52,243 nt of DNA from Chloroflexota bacterium (GCA_005882765.1 VBDV01000118.1:1-52243), one strand, 5' to 3'; positions 32,863 through 41,877 are shown, counted from the stretch's first letter. Numbers and translations are program-made. Notes: generated from the sequence alone by a model not told the origin.

Positions 32863-34372
32863 TCGGCTCGATCGCGATCGCCTGCGCGCCTCCGGTGACC
32901 TCAGCCCAATCTCCCAGCACCGCGACCTCATGTCCCTTCGCCGCGACGGCGCGGCGGACGGCCTCGGGATAACGGCGCTCCATCTTCAGTGTGCGCCCCG
33001 CCTCGTGGTACCAACGAGGCTCCTCGATCGCCTGTTGCACGTCCATGCCGAAGTCGATGAGGCCCACCGCGAGCTGGAAGTTCGTTTGGACCTGCGCGTG
33101 ACGTCCGGGCGTGCCGAACACGAAGCGCGGCATCGAGCCCTCGAGTGCGATGACGGTGTTCAGGGTATGCACGGGCCGTTTGCCTGGGGCGACAGCGTTG
33201 GGCGAACCCGGATCCAGCGAGAAACCGGTGAGGCGGTTGTTGAGCAGGATCCCGGTGCCTGGCACCACGGTCGCGGCACCGAACGCGCTGAACACGCTTT
33301 CGATGAGCGAGACCGCGTTGCCGTCGCGATCGACGACCGCGAGGTACGTCGTGTGTGCGGGCGTCATGAGCGACCCCGCCTCGCTGCGGTCGCTCGCCTT
33401 CGCGCCCAGGGCCAGGCGCCGGCTCGCCACGAAACCGGCGTCGAGAAGTCGGCGGGCATCGAATTCGACGCGCGCCGGGTCTCCAGCGTGTGCGTCACGA
33501 TCCGCGAACGCGAGCTTCTTTGTCTCAACCATGAGGTGAATCAGATCCGCGCTTCCCCACTCGAGCGCTCGGATGTCGACTTCTCCGACGATGGCGAGCT
33601 CCTCGAGAAGGATGTGCCCCTGTGAGACCGGCGGTTGCCCAAAGACCCGCAGGCCGCGGTACTCGATCGCGAGAGGCTCGGGTCGATCGGTGCGATGGGC
33701 GGAGAGGTCGGCCCGGTCGATCACGCCGCCGGTCGAGGCGATGGCGGTCGCGAAGCGCTCTCCGAGATCGCCTCGATAGAACGCGTCGGCGCCGTCGCGG
33801 GCGACGGCCCGGAGCGTCACGGCGAGATCGGGCTGTTGGAGCATCTCGCCCGCGCGGGCCCAGCGTCCTCGGGGTCCGAAGAGCTGCGACGCCTCGTCGT
33901 CAAGGGTGAGACGCCCTCCCTCCTGGACGATCGCATCGGCGAGCACGTCGCTCACCGGGAAACCGCTTTCGGCGTATCCGATCGCGGGAGCGAGAGCGCG
34001 ATCGAGGCCGAGGCGGCCCTGGTCGGCAACGAGGTCGGCGATCCCCGCAAGCAGCCCGGGCACGGTGGCGACGGCCGCGCCCTGCGCCGGGAAACCCGTA
34101 GCGAAGGCGTCGGGGTCAAGCCGATGCGGCGCGGCTCCCGAGCCGTTGTACACGGCGATCTCGCGGGATTCCGCGTTGTACGTGAGCGCGAACATGTCGC
34201 CGCCCACCGACGTGCGGTGGGGCATGACTACGGCGCACACGGCGGCCGCGGCCGCGGCGGCATCGGCCGCGCTGCCGCCCTCGCGCAGGGCCGCCAGGCC
34301 GGCGGACGTTGCGAGGTGATGTCCGCTCGCGACCAGACCATTGGCAGCTCGGACCGTTGGGCGAGTGGTCAC
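32804..34372 (-). CDS. ggt: gamma-glutamyltransferase family protein
   Basis: About 522 residues of the N-terminal nucleophile hydrolase type: autoprocessing would occur before the Thr in LMTPAHTTYLAVVD (about residue 340), giving a large and a small subunit. The GGSAADAAAAAAAV motif near the N-terminus and TVIALEGSMPRFVFGTPGRH in the small subunit are family features. It transfers or hydrolyses gamma-glutamyl groups of glutathione-like peptides. No signal peptide is evident, so a cytoplasmic enzyme is likely. The GTG at 34372 gives MTTRPTVRAANG. It lies between a small membrane protein and the PBP and is part of the arginine operon. Confidence 0.9.
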   Translation of the reverse strand: MTTRPTVRAANGLVASGHHLATSAGLAALREGGSAADAAAAAAAVCAVVMPHRTSVGGDMFALTYNAESREIAVYNGSGAAPHRLDPDAFATGFPAQGAAVATVPGLLAGIADLVADQGRLGLDRALAPAIGYAESGFPVSDVLADAIVQEGGRLTLDDEASQLFGPRGRWARAGEMLQQPDLAVTLRAVARDGADAFYRGDLGERFATAIASTGGVIDRADLSAHRTDRPEPLAIEYRGLRVFGQPPVSQGHILLEELAIVGEVDIRALEWGSADLIHLMVETKKLAFADRDAHAGDPARVEFDARRLLDAGFVASRRLALGAKASDRSEAGSLMTPAHTTYLAVVDRDGNAVSLIESVFSAFGAATVVPGTGILLNNRLTGFSLDPGSPNAVAPGKRPVHTLNTVIALEGSMPRFVFGTPGRHAQVQTNFQLAVGLIDFGMDVQQAIEEPRWYHEAGRTLKMERRYPEAVRRAVAAKGHEVAVLGDWAEVTGGAQAIAIEPNGSFAGGADPRREGQAAGY

Positions 34373-34388
34373 CTGCGCTCGATGGTAC

Positions 34389-34769
34389 TCAAGGGGCGAA
34401 TGCGATCGCGACACGCGAGACCAGAGCTGAGACCGCGGCGATAGCGATCCCCAGACTCAACGAACCGCGCGGCCGCGGGACCATCGGCGCGAGCGCCAGG
34501 GCGAGCAGGACGAAACCGTAGTGAGGGCTGCCCTGCGTGAGGAGACCGCCGAAAAGGATGTAGCCGATCCCGATCCACGCAACGGGCGCCAGATTCTCGA
34601 CCAGGATCACGAGCGCGCAGATCGCCGCGGCGAGTACCGAGCCCCACAGGATGTACTCGGAGAACGTCGCCGCAAACCGGCCGCCGGTCTCGCTCCAGGC
34701 GAGGACACCGATCGCCGCCGTGTCGAACCCGGCGGCGAAGAAGCGCGCCGCCCGTCCCATGCGGCTCAT
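34389..34769 (-). CDS. small hypothetical membrane protein
   Basis: A 126-residue protein with four hydrophobic segments: about 10-30, ILWGSVLAAAICALVIL, WIGIGYILFGGLL, and IAIAAVSALVSRVAIAF. No family recognised. It overlaps the GNAT gene before it by 4 nt and precedes ggt by 16 nt, so it is an internal member of the arginine operon. Possibly a permease-like helper; this is only inference. Confidence 0.65.
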   Translation of the reverse strand: MSRMGRAARFFAAGFDTAAIGVLAWSETGGRFAATFSEYILWGSVLAAAICALVILVENLAPVAWIGIGYILFGGLLTQGSPHYGFVLLALALAPMVPRPRGSLSLGIAIAAVSALVSRVAIAFAP

Positions 34770-35317
34770 CGCGGCGACTGCCCGCCCGGCTCAACTCCCA
34801 GGAAAAGTCTCGTGTACCCGACCGGCTCGCTCGAACCGAGCGGTTCGGGGATGGTCCCGTCGAGGTGCAGGAGCATCGCGTGCTCGTCGCACGCGAAGCG
34901 CTTGGGACAGACCGGGCACTCCGACGCGCTCTTTTCCGGGAGCCGCCCGAGGCTCGTGAGAACGAACCCGCACCGCTCGAAGAACTCGGGGACGAGCGTG
35001 AGGGCGAACACTCGGCGCAGGCCGAGCCGGCGCGCCTCGGAGACGCAGGCGAGAACGAGATGGCGACCGATCCCCCGACCCGATTGCTCGGGCAGCACCG
35101 CGAGCGACCGCACTTCCGCCAGATCCGGCGTGAGCACCGCGAGCGAGCAGCACCCAAGGAACCCCGACGCGTCCTCGGCGACGACGAAATCGCGGAGATG
35201 CTCAAGCAGGAAATCGCGCGACCGCTCGAGCATCCGATCCTCGGCCGCGTACCGATTGATGAGGGCCTGCATCTCGTCGATGTCTTCGACGCGCGCGAGA
35301 CGGATGGCGACGCTCAT
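34766..35317 (-). CDS. argA: GNAT acetyltransferase, probable N-acetylglutamate synthase (ArgA type)
   Basis: A 183-residue GNAT protein. Motif A is VRSLAVLPEQSGRGIGRHLV, followed by LRRVFALTLVPEFFERCGFV. The C-terminal SECPVCPKRFACDEHAML (C-x2-C-x5-C) is characteristic of short, stand-alone ArgA-type N-acetylglutamate synthases. Position decides the function: it immediately follows argH with a 4-nt overlap in the arginine operon. The acetylglutamate it makes would be phosphorylated by ArgB. argJ could also supply N-acetylglutamate by transacetylation, so this gene would top up the cycle. Confidence 0.8.
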   Translation of the reverse strand: MSVAIRLARVEDIDEMQALINRYAAEDRMLERSRDFLLEHLRDFVVAEDASGFLGCCSLAVLTPDLAEVRSLAVLPEQSGRGIGRHLVLACVSEARRLGLRRVFALTLVPEFFERCGFVLTSLGRLPEKSASECPVCPKRFACDEHAMLLHLDGTIPEPLGSSEPVGYTRLFLGVEPGGQSPR

Positions 35318-36699
35318 TCCCGTAGCGCCTCGGTCGCTTCTACAAGCGCCTCGCGCACGCGCTCGGGCGCGGTCCCGCCGGGCGAGGAGCGCGACGCGAG
35401 CGATCGCTCGGGGCGGATCTCATCGAGCGCGCTGGCCTCGAAACGCTCGTCGTATCCGCGCAGTTCGCTGAGGGTCATGCCACCAAGATCCTGGCCCGCT
35501 GCGAGTCGCTCGCGGACGATCTTGCCTACGATCTCGTGCGCCTCGCGGAACGGCACTCCGCGCTTCGCCAGATGATCGGCGAGATCCGTGGCCGCGAGCA
35601 TCCCGCGCTCGGTCGCCCGCAGCATCGCCTCACGGTCGAAGCGAGCGCCGCGTACCACGAGCGCGAGAACCGACAGCGCATCGGCCAAATAGGTCGCGTC
35701 ATAGAGCGGAACCCGCTGCTCCTGAAGATCCGAGTTGTACGCCATAGGCAAACCCTTGAGGGTCGTGAGCACCGCGACGAGGTCCCCGAGAAGACGACCC
35801 GACCGGCCGCGAACGATCTCGGCGACATCGGGATTCTTTTTCTGCGGCATGATGCTCGACCCCGTCGCGTGGGTGTCCGCGAATTCGGCGAAGCCGAACT
35901 CGGAGGACGTCCACAAGACAAGCTCCTCGGCGAGACGCGATGCGTGGACGGCTGTGAGCGCGGCCACGTAGATGAAGTCGATCACGAAGTCGCGATCGGC
36001 GACGGCGTCGATGCTGTTGCGGAAGACCCGATCGAGCCCGAGCTCCTTCGCGACCGACGCCGGGTCCAGCGGATACGGCGCGCCCGCGAGGGCGCCTGCA
36101 CCGAGGGGCGACGTTGCCGTGCGTTCTCGCGCTTCCGCGACTCGGGCCCGATCGCGCCGAAATGCCTCGACGTGGGCGAGGAGGTGATGCGCGAGGGAGA
36201 CCGGTTGGGCCCGCTGGAGGTGCGTATACCCGGGCATGATCGTGTCGATCTCTTCGGCCGCGCGCTCGGTGAGCGCTCGCGCGAGGTCGAGGATGCCGGC
36301 GTCGAGCCGCGCGAGCGAGTCGATCGTGAAGAGCCGGAGGTCCAGAGCGATCTGGTCGTTGCGGCTTCGACCCGTGTGCAGCTTCCCGCCGACCTCGCCG
36401 ACCAGGTCTCGGAGTCGACGCTCGATGACCGTGTGAACGTCCTCGAAGTCGGTCGGCCACGGAAATGAACGCTGCTCTATCTCGTGGACGATCCGCGTAA
36501 GACCGTCTTCGATCGTCCTGGCCTCTTTTTCGCTGAGGATCCGCTGTCGACCGAGCATCCGCGCGTGGGCCAGGCTGCCACGAACATCGTGGAGCGCGAT
36601 ACGGTGGTCGAGCTCAAGCGAGCTCGTGAATCCGGCGACTCTTCGCTCGAGCCCGGTGCTGAACCGACCGGACCAGAGTGGCTTCTTTTCTTCGCTCAC
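35314..36699 (-). CDS. argH: argininosuccinate lyase
   Basis: A 461-residue member of the fumarase/aspartase superfamily; splits argininosuccinate into arginine and fumarate. The signature GSSIMPQKKNPD is intact, as are the H-T-G-R-S-R-N-D-Q loop and the H-L-Q-R-A-Q-P segment carrying the catalytic His. GTG at 36699 starts VSEEKKPLWSGRFS and overlaps the argG stop by 4 nt (GTGA). A longer frame over argG is not used. Sixth gene of the arginine operon. Confidence 0.97.
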   Translation of the reverse strand: MSEEKKPLWSGRFSTGLERRVAGFTSSLELDHRIALHDVRGSLAHARMLGRQRILSEKEARTIEDGLTRIVHEIEQRSFPWPTDFEDVHTVIERRLRDLVGEVGGKLHTGRSRNDQIALDLRLFTIDSLARLDAGILDLARALTERAAEEIDTIMPGYTHLQRAQPVSLAHHLLAHVEAFRRDRARVAEARERTATSPLGAGALAGAPYPLDPASVAKELGLDRVFRNSIDAVADRDFVIDFIYVAALTAVHASRLAEELVLWTSSEFGFAEFADTHATGSSIMPQKKNPDVAEIVRGRSGRLLGDLVAVLTTLKGLPMAYNSDLQEQRVPLYDATYLADALSVLALVVRGARFDREAMLRATERGMLAATDLADHLAKRGVPFREAHEIVGKIVRERLAAGQDLGGMTLSELRGYDERFEASALDEIRPERSLASRSSPGGTAPERVREALVEATEALRE

Positions 36700-37994
36700 T
36701 TCTTTCGTTTGGTCGGCCTGGCCTTCCTCGGCGCGGTGAGCGCCTTCTTCGGGATGTCGAGCGACGCTTCGCTTCCCTCGCCCCATAGGGCCTGCGTCCT
36801 GGCCTGCGTGCGCAGCGGTAGGCCGAAGACCTTGATGAACCCCTCCGACGCGCGTTGGTCGAACGCATCGCCCTTGCCGTATGTCGCGAGCGATGTCGAG
36901 TAGAGCGAGTGCGCCGACCGTCGCCCGACAACGGTCGAGGCCCCGCGATCCAGCCGTACGCGCACCTCGCCGCTCACGAAGCGCTGCGTGCTCCGCACGT
37001 ACGCCGCGAGATCCTGGTGGTGCGCCGAGAACCAGAGGCCGTTGTATACGAGCTCTGCGTACTCGCGCCCGAGCTCCGCCTTGAAGCGGAGCGACTCCTT
37101 CGTGAGGACGAGCGACTCGAGCGCGCGATGTGCCTGGTGCAGGAGGACGGCGGCCGGCGCTTCGTAGATCTCGCGTGATTTGATCCCGACCAGGCGGTCC
37201 TCGACCATGTCGATCCGTCCGACGCCGTGTTTCCCCGCGAGGTCGTTGAGCCGCTGGACGAGGTCGACGCTCTCGACCTTCGCGCCGTCGATCGTGACGG
37301 GAACGCCTTCGTCGAAGCCGATCTCGACCTCGCGGGGCTTCGCCGGCGCCTCTTCGGGTTCGACCGTCCACTGGAAGACGTCTCGCGGCGGCGCGCCCCA
37401 GGGGTCCTCGAGCACTCCAGCCTCGATCGAGCGGCCCCAGAGGTTCATGTCGACGCTGTACGGGCTCTTCTTCGTGGCCTCGACGGGGATTCCGTGCTTC
37501 TTCGCGTAGTCGATCTCCTCGTCGCGGGTCATGTTCATCCCGCCCCGCATCGGCGCAATCACCGTGAGGTCCGGCGCGAGCGCTCCAACGGCAAGGTCGA
37601 AGCGGACTTGGTCGTTGCCCTTGCCGGTGCAGCCGTGAGCCACGAAGCGAGCGTTCTCGGCACGGGCCGCGTCGACCAGGAGCTTCGCGAGGAGCGGGCG
37701 CCCGAGCGCGGTCGCGAGCGGATAGCGGTCCTCGTACAGAGCGCCGGCCTGCAGCGCCGGCCACACGAAGTAGCGAAGGAAGATGTCGCGGGCGTCCTGG
37801 ACGATCGCCTTGCGCGCACCGCTCGCGATCGCCTTGCGCTGCACGGCCTCGAGATCGCCGGTCGCGCCGAGGTCTCCGGTGCACGTGACCACCTCGAAGC
37901 CGAGCGTTTCGCGCAGCCACGCAACAGCGACGCTCGTGTCGAGACCGCCGGAGTACGCCAGCACGCAGGTCTCGCCGGCGTACTGCGTGGTCAC
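36696..37994 (-). CDS. argG: argininosuccinate synthase
   Basis: A 432-residue ATP-dependent ligase that condenses citrulline with aspartate. The PP-loop is LAYSGGLDTSVAVAWL at the N-terminus; the catalytic core contains ARFVAHGCTGKGNDQVRF and the citrulline/aspartate residues follow in the middle. The C-terminus has a Lys/Arg tail of about ten residues (ends P-T-K-R-K-K). Normal length. It overlaps argR upstream by 4 nt and argH downstream by 4 nt. Ornithine carbamoyltransferase (argF), needed for citrulline, is not in the window. Confidence 0.98.
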   Translation of the reverse strand: MTTQYAGETCVLAYSGGLDTSVAVAWLRETLGFEVVTCTGDLGATGDLEAVQRKAIASGARKAIVQDARDIFLRYFVWPALQAGALYEDRYPLATALGRPLLAKLLVDAARAENARFVAHGCTGKGNDQVRFDLAVGALAPDLTVIAPMRGGMNMTRDEEIDYAKKHGIPVEATKKSPYSVDMNLWGRSIEAGVLEDPWGAPPRDVFQWTVEPEEAPAKPREVEIGFDEGVPVTIDGAKVESVDLVQRLNDLAGKHGVGRIDMVEDRLVGIKSREIYEAPAAVLLHQAHRALESLVLTKESLRFKAELGREYAELVYNGLWFSAHHQDLAAYVRSTQRFVSGEVRVRLDRGASTVVGRRSAHSLYSTSLATYGKGDAFDQRASEGFIKVFGLPLRTQARTQALWGEGSEASLDIPKKALTAPRKARPTKRKK

Positions 37995-38476
37995 TTCGTC
38001 CCCTTTCGCGCGATGCCGAACGTGGTCAGCCGGCCGAGAAGCGCGCGCGCGTGGCGCTCGTTGGTCGCGGCGATGAAGACGGTGTCATCTCCCGCGAGCG
38101 TCCCCACGGCCTCGTCGAGCCGCGATGCGTCGAGCGCCGCGGCGAGCGCGTTCGCGGTGCCCGGCAGCGAACGCAACACAACGAGGTTCGTGGCGAGCGC
38201 GCCCTCGACCGGATAGTCCTCGCAGAATCGGCGCAGCCGTTCCATTCCTCCGCCCGGCGCGGCCGCGGAGGGCGGCGCGTACGCGTGCGTGCCATCGCGG
38301 GCGACCTTCACGAGCCCGAGCTCGACGACGTCGCGCGAGACCGTCGCCTGTGTGGCGGCGAAGCCCGCGCGACGGAGCGCGCGGACGACGTCCGCCTGCG
38401 TCGAGAGCCGCTGCTGCGAAACGACACGGAGGAGCGCCTGCTGCCGGTGGTGCTTGCGAGCGAGCGCGTCCCTCAT
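37991..38476 (-). CDS. argR: arginine repressor
   Basis: A 161-residue ArgR. The N-terminal winged helix-turn-helix (LSTQADVVRALRRAGFAATQ, then A-T-V-S-R-D) binds ARG boxes; the C-terminal hexamerisation domain has the arginine-binding GTLAGDDTVFIAA. It is encoded inside the operon that it would control, between argB and argG with 4-nt overlaps on both sides, and tandem ARG boxes are visible upstream of argC. Arginine-dependent repression follows from family knowledge. Confidence 0.95.
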   Translation of the reverse strand: MRDALARKHHRQQALLRVVSQQRLSTQADVVRALRRAGFAATQATVSRDVVELGLVKVARDGTHAYAPPSAAAPGGGMERLRRFCEDYPVEGALATNLVVLRSLPGTANALAAALDASRLDEAVGTLAGDDTVFIAATNERHARALLGRLTTFGIARKGTK

Positions 38477-39261
38477 GCCGCGGCCTCGAAGACCGTGCCG
38501 ACTTGCTCGCCAGCGAGCAGCCGCTCTACGGCGTCGAGGCCGCGCGTCGCAACGATCGCGGCACGGCATCCGGCCGCGGCCGCGATCAGGCACGCCTCGA
38601 CCTTTGGGAGCATGCCCCCTTCGATCGTGCCGTCGTCGACGAGGGCGCGCGCTTTGTCGGCGTCGAGCTTCGCGATGACACGGCCGTCCTTGCCTCGCAC
38701 GCCGGGAACATCGGTCACGAACACCAGCAGCCGTGCGCTGAGGCTCGCGGCGATCGCGCCCGCGGCCGCGTCGCCGTTCACGTTCAGGACCTCGCCGGAG
38801 GCGCGGTCAAGCGCGGCCGGCGCGATGATCGGCACGCGGCCCGCGTCGACCAGCTCCTCGATGAGCGCGCTGTCCACGAGGGTCACGCGGCCAACGAAAC
38901 CGAGCTCCGAGTCCTCGCGTTCGGCTCGGAGCATCCCGCCGTCGATCCCGGTGAGGCCCACCGCCGGTACGCCGCGACCGAGGAGCGCAGCGACGACGCG
39001 TCCGTTGGCGAGACCACCCAGAACCGCGAGCGCGACGTCGCGTGTGCTCGCGTCGCTGACGCGGAGACCACGAACGAAGCGGGTCTCCATTCCCAGGCGT
39101 TCCGCCCACTCGCCGACCAGCGGCCCACCGCCGTGCACCACGACGAGCGGATGGCCGGCGTCGTTCAGCGCGACGACCGCGTCGAGCGCGGCGTCGTCCT
39201 CGGCGCCCACCGATCCGCCGATCTTCAACACGAGAAGATCCTTACGTGGTGTAGTCGGCAT
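38473..39261 (-). CDS. argB: acetylglutamate kinase
   Basis: A 262-residue amino-acid kinase: the N-terminal LLVLKIGGSVGAE and V-V-V-H-G-G-G-P phosphate-binding loops, NVNGDAAAGAIA, and VFVTDVPGV with catalytic Asp are all present. Phosphorylates N-acetylglutamate. The N-terminal helix that makes arginine-sensitive hexamers in some ArgB proteins is absent, so feedback inhibition may be lacking; this is inference from the short N-terminus. It overlaps argJ by 20 nt and argR by 4 nt. Confidence 0.97.
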   Translation of the reverse strand: MPTTPRKDLLVLKIGGSVGAEDDAALDAVVALNDAGHPLVVVHGGGPLVGEWAERLGMETRFVRGLRVSDASTRDVALAVLGGLANGRVVAALLGRGVPAVGLTGIDGGMLRAEREDSELGFVGRVTLVDSALIEELVDAGRVPIIAPAALDRASGEVLNVNGDAAAGAIAASLSARLLVFVTDVPGVRGKDGRVIAKLDADKARALVDDGTIEGGMLPKVEACLIAAAAGCRAAIVATRGLDAVERLLAGEQVGTVFEAAA

Positions 39262-40417
39262 TTATCCGCACGTACTCGGCGGAGAGATCGGTCCCCCACG
39301 CGTGCGCCTTTCCGCTCCCGAGCCCGAGCTCGACCTCGATCCAGATCTGCGGCTGGCTGATGATCGCGCGGACCCGCGCGGCATCGAACGCTCGAGGCGC
39401 GCCCGAATCGAACACCACGACCTCGCCGATCCGCACGGTGGCTCGCGAGGCATCGACCCTCGCGCCCGAGCGTCCCGCCGCCGCGAGGATGCGGCCCCAG
39501 TTCGGATCGGCGCCATGGATCGCGGTCTTCACGAGATTCGATGTCGTGATCGTCCGCGCGGCCCGCTTCGCATCGTCGTCGGAGACGGCCCCTCTCACCA
39601 TCACTTCGAAGACGCGCGTCACCCCCTCGCCGTCGGCGACGATCTCTCGGGCGAGCGCTTCGCAGAGCGCACGCACCGTCCCCTTGAACGCACCGAGGTC
39701 TTTGCCGCGGGCTTTGACCCCCGATGCGCCGTTCGCGAGCACGAGCAGGGTGTCGTTCGTGCTCGTGTCGCCATCGACGCTGATCGCGTTGAAGCTTGAC
39801 TCCGCCGCGTACGGGAGGATCTCGCGCAGCGCGCCCTCGTCGACGTCGGCATCCGTCAGCACGAACGCGAGCAGCGTCGCCATGTTGGGGTGGATCATCC
39901 CCGCGCCTTTTGCCACGCCCCGCAGATGAACGGTGCCGGTCGAGAGAGTCAGCTCAGTGGCGATCGCCTTTGGCTTCGTGTCCGTCGTCATGATCGCGCT
40001 CGCGACGTCGCCCCAGCGCGCCGGGCCGAGGACGATCTCTTTTACGGCGGCGGCGATGCGACCGACCGGAAGGGGCACGCCGATGACGCCCGTGCTGGCG
40101 ACGGCGACCTCATGCGGATCGCAGCCGATCTTCGCCGCGGCGGCCTCGGCCATCGCGATCGCGTCCTGCTCGCCCTGCGGTCCGGTGCAGGCATTCGCGT
40201 TCCCCGAGTTGACGACGATCCCGCGGAGCCTTCCCCGCTCGACATGCCGACGAGTGACAACGCACGGTGCCGCGATCACCTGGTTAGTGGTGAAGACACC
40301 TGCGGCGGCGCACGGCCGATCCGAAACGATCAACGCGACGTCGAGGCGCCGGGGCGTGCCGTCCTTCACTCCGGCCATCCCCGCGCCGACGCTGAACCCC
40401 GCCACGTCGGTCGTCAT
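39242..40417 (-). CDS. argJ: glutamate N-acetyltransferase / amino-acid acetyltransferase
   Basis: An ArgJ (Ntn-type) bifunctional enzyme of 391 residues that moves acetyl from N-acetylornithine to glutamate. Self-cleavage is at the A-T of GMIHPNMATLLAFVLTDA (Thr about residue 178), leaving Thr as nucleophile. SGNANACTGPQGEQDA and NAISVDGDTSTND are conserved. The ATG at 40417 overlaps argC by 4 nt. The frame is open upstream but belongs to argC. With ArgJ the acetyl cycle is closed, so the cell needs ArgA only for initiation. Confidence 0.97.
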   Translation of the reverse strand: MTTDVAGFSVGAGMAGVKDGTPRRLDVALIVSDRPCAAAGVFTTNQVIAAPCVVTRRHVERGRLRGIVVNSGNANACTGPQGEQDAIAMAEAAAAKIGCDPHEVAVASTGVIGVPLPVGRIAAAVKEIVLGPARWGDVASAIMTTDTKPKAIATELTLSTGTVHLRGVAKGAGMIHPNMATLLAFVLTDADVDEGALREILPYAAESSFNAISVDGDTSTNDTLLVLANGASGVKARGKDLGAFKGTVRALCEALAREIVADGEGVTRVFEVMVRGAVSDDDAKRAARTITTSNLVKTAIHGADPNWGRILAAAGRSGARVDASRATVRIGEVVVFDSGAPRAFDAARVRAIISQPQIWIEVELGLGSGKAHAWGTDLSAEYVRINADYTT

Positions 40418-41436
40418 GGCCACAGCGGGAGGGCCTCCAGTCCCATCGTCTCGGGATAGCCAAAGCGCGCGTTGAAGTTCTGTAGCGCGGATCCGGCGGC
40501 GCCCTTCACCAGGTTGTCGAGTGCTGCGAACGCGACGAGGCGTGCGTTTTCCTCGTCGACGAGGGCATGCACGAGGCACCAGTTGCTGCCGAGCGTGGCC
40601 TTCGTCGCCGGATACGTATCGAGTACGCGGACGAAGGGCTCCTCGGCGTATTCGCGCGCGTACGCGCCCGCAACGTCCCTGGCGCTTTTGCCGGGCCGAA
40701 GCGGCGCGTAGCAGGATGCGATGAGACCGCGGTTCATCGGGATGAGATGCGGAGTGAACGTCAGGCGCGGCGTCTTTCCGAGAAGCGCCGCCGCCTCCTG
40801 CGCGATCTCCGGCGTGTGCCGATGCTTCGGCACTCCATAAGGGCGAACGCTTTCGTCGATCGTCCCGAAGAGGTACGCGTCCTCGACCGAGTGGCCGGCG
40901 CCGGTCACGCCCGACTTCGCATCGACGACGATGTCCTCCGTGACGAGTCCCGCCTTCAGCGCGGGCGCTAGCGCGAGGAGCGCCGCGGTGGGATAGCAGC
41001 CGGGGTTGGCGATGAGGCGCGCGGTTCGCACGCGATCCCTCGTCAGCTCGGTCAGGCCGTAGACCGCTTCCCTCAGAAGGTCCGGCGCGGGATGCGCATA
41101 TCCGTACCAGCGCTCGTACAGCATCGGATCGCGGAGGCGGAAGTCGCTCCCGATGTCAATGACCGTGCGGCCGTCCCTGAGCCAGCCGGCTGCCTGCTTC
41201 GCGGCCTCGCCGGCTGGAAGCGCTGTGAAGACGACCTCCGCGTCGCCAACCTCCAACCCGATAACGAGGGAATCGGGCGCGCTGTGAAGGTGCGGCTGAA
41301 CGGCGCGGAGCGGCTCGCCCTGATGCGACCTGGCGACCACGGCGACAAGCCGCGCCTCCGGGTGCCGCAGCACCAGACGCGCGAGCTCGCCACCTGCGTA
41401 GCCAGTAACTCCAACTATCGCTGCCTTCGTAGGCAC
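40414..41436 (-). CDS. argC: N-acetyl-gamma-glutamyl-phosphate reductase
   Basis: An NADPH-dependent reductase of about 340 residues. The N-terminal VGVTGYAGGELARLVLRHPE is the cofactor Rossmann motif and ANPGCYPTA carries the catalytic Cys. Reduces N-acetylglutamyl phosphate. First gene of the arginine operon. Two starts are possible: TTG 41442 and GTG 41436. A promoter with -10 box at 41443-41448 would start transcription at about 41436, so a leaderless GTG is preferred; TTG would not be in the transcript. Confidence 0.95.
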   Translation of the reverse strand: MPTKAAIVGVTGYAGGELARLVLRHPEARLVAVVARSHQGEPLRAVQPHLHSAPDSLVIGLEVGDAEVVFTALPAGEAAKQAAGWLRDGRTVIDIGSDFRLRDPMLYERWYGYAHPAPDLLREAVYGLTELTRDRVRTARLIANPGCYPTAALLALAPALKAGLVTEDIVVDAKSGVTGAGHSVEDAYLFGTIDESVRPYGVPKHRHTPEIAQEAAALLGKTPRLTFTPHLIPMNRGLIASCYAPLRPGKSARDVAGAYAREYAEEPFVRVLDTYPATKATLGSNWCLVHALVDEENARLVAFAALDNLVKGAAGSALQNFNARFGYPETMGLEALPLWP

Positions 41437-41473
41437 AGCCAAATTATGCGAGAGACTGGATAATTATGCAACA
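41434..41473 (-). promoter_or_regulatory. arg operon promoter overlapped by tandem ARG boxes
   Basis: TTGCAT (41466-41471), 17 nt, CATAAT (41443-41448): a good sigma70 promoter on the minus strand. Two GCATAATT motifs, centred at 41463.5 and 41443.5, lie exactly 20 bp apart, close to the 21 bp between the paired ARG boxes of ArgR-regulated promoters. The downstream box covers the -10 element, so ArgR would block polymerase binding. Confidence 0.7.
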
Positions 41474-41482
41474 AACGCCGCT

Positions 41483-41869
41483 CTACTTGGCCCGGTCGAG
41501 CCCGACGTGCGCCAGATGATCGAAGGTTCTCGGCCACCGGTTCTCCGTGAGTACGAGGTGCGCGGCCTCTGCTGTTAAGGGCTCGACGTAGACGTCGTCG
41601 TCGACAGTGTCCGTGGCGACGTGCCAATAACGTCCGCAGTGGCGGCAGCGAACGAGTTCAACCCAGGGGGTTCTTTCCCGAAGAGTTTCGTAGCCGTAGG
41701 CCTCGAGGCCCTCGGCGAAGACATCCCATCCAAGAACCAGTTTCCGGCGGGCGAGGACAGCGCAGGGACATCCATTTACCGTGAACAGAATGCTCTCGGG
41801 ATTTCGACCGTCGACTATGTGGAGCTCGCGTGGTGCAAGAAGTCGGCGAATCCGATCTCGAAGGCTCAT
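41483..41869 (-). CDS. hypothetical Cys-rich protein
   Basis: A 128-residue protein with two Cys pairs: NGCPCAV and RCRHCGRYWHV. The spacing suggests one zinc-ribbon-like site; other motifs include YGYETLRERTPWVELV and VLTENRWPRTFDHLAHV. No family recognised. It starts eight nt after the glutamate dehydrogenase stop and ends 10 nt before the ARG-box region, and therefore is probably co-transcribed with gdh rather than with arg genes. Function unknown. Confidence 0.65.
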   Translation of the reverse strand: MSLRDRIRRLLAPRELHIVDGRNPESILFTVNGCPCAVLARRKLVLGWDVFAEGLEAYGYETLRERTPWVELVRCRHCGRYWHVATDTVDDDVYVEPLTAEAAHLVLTENRWPRTFDHLAHVGLDRAK

Positions 41870-41877
41870 GTTTTCTG

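Noticed and set aside
35314-37920. Apparent single 868-residue frame covering argH and the argG region
   Set aside because: Only the part from 36699 downward resembles a protein (ArgH). The upstream part is the antisense-like third frame of argG and has Arg-rich, non-conserved composition.
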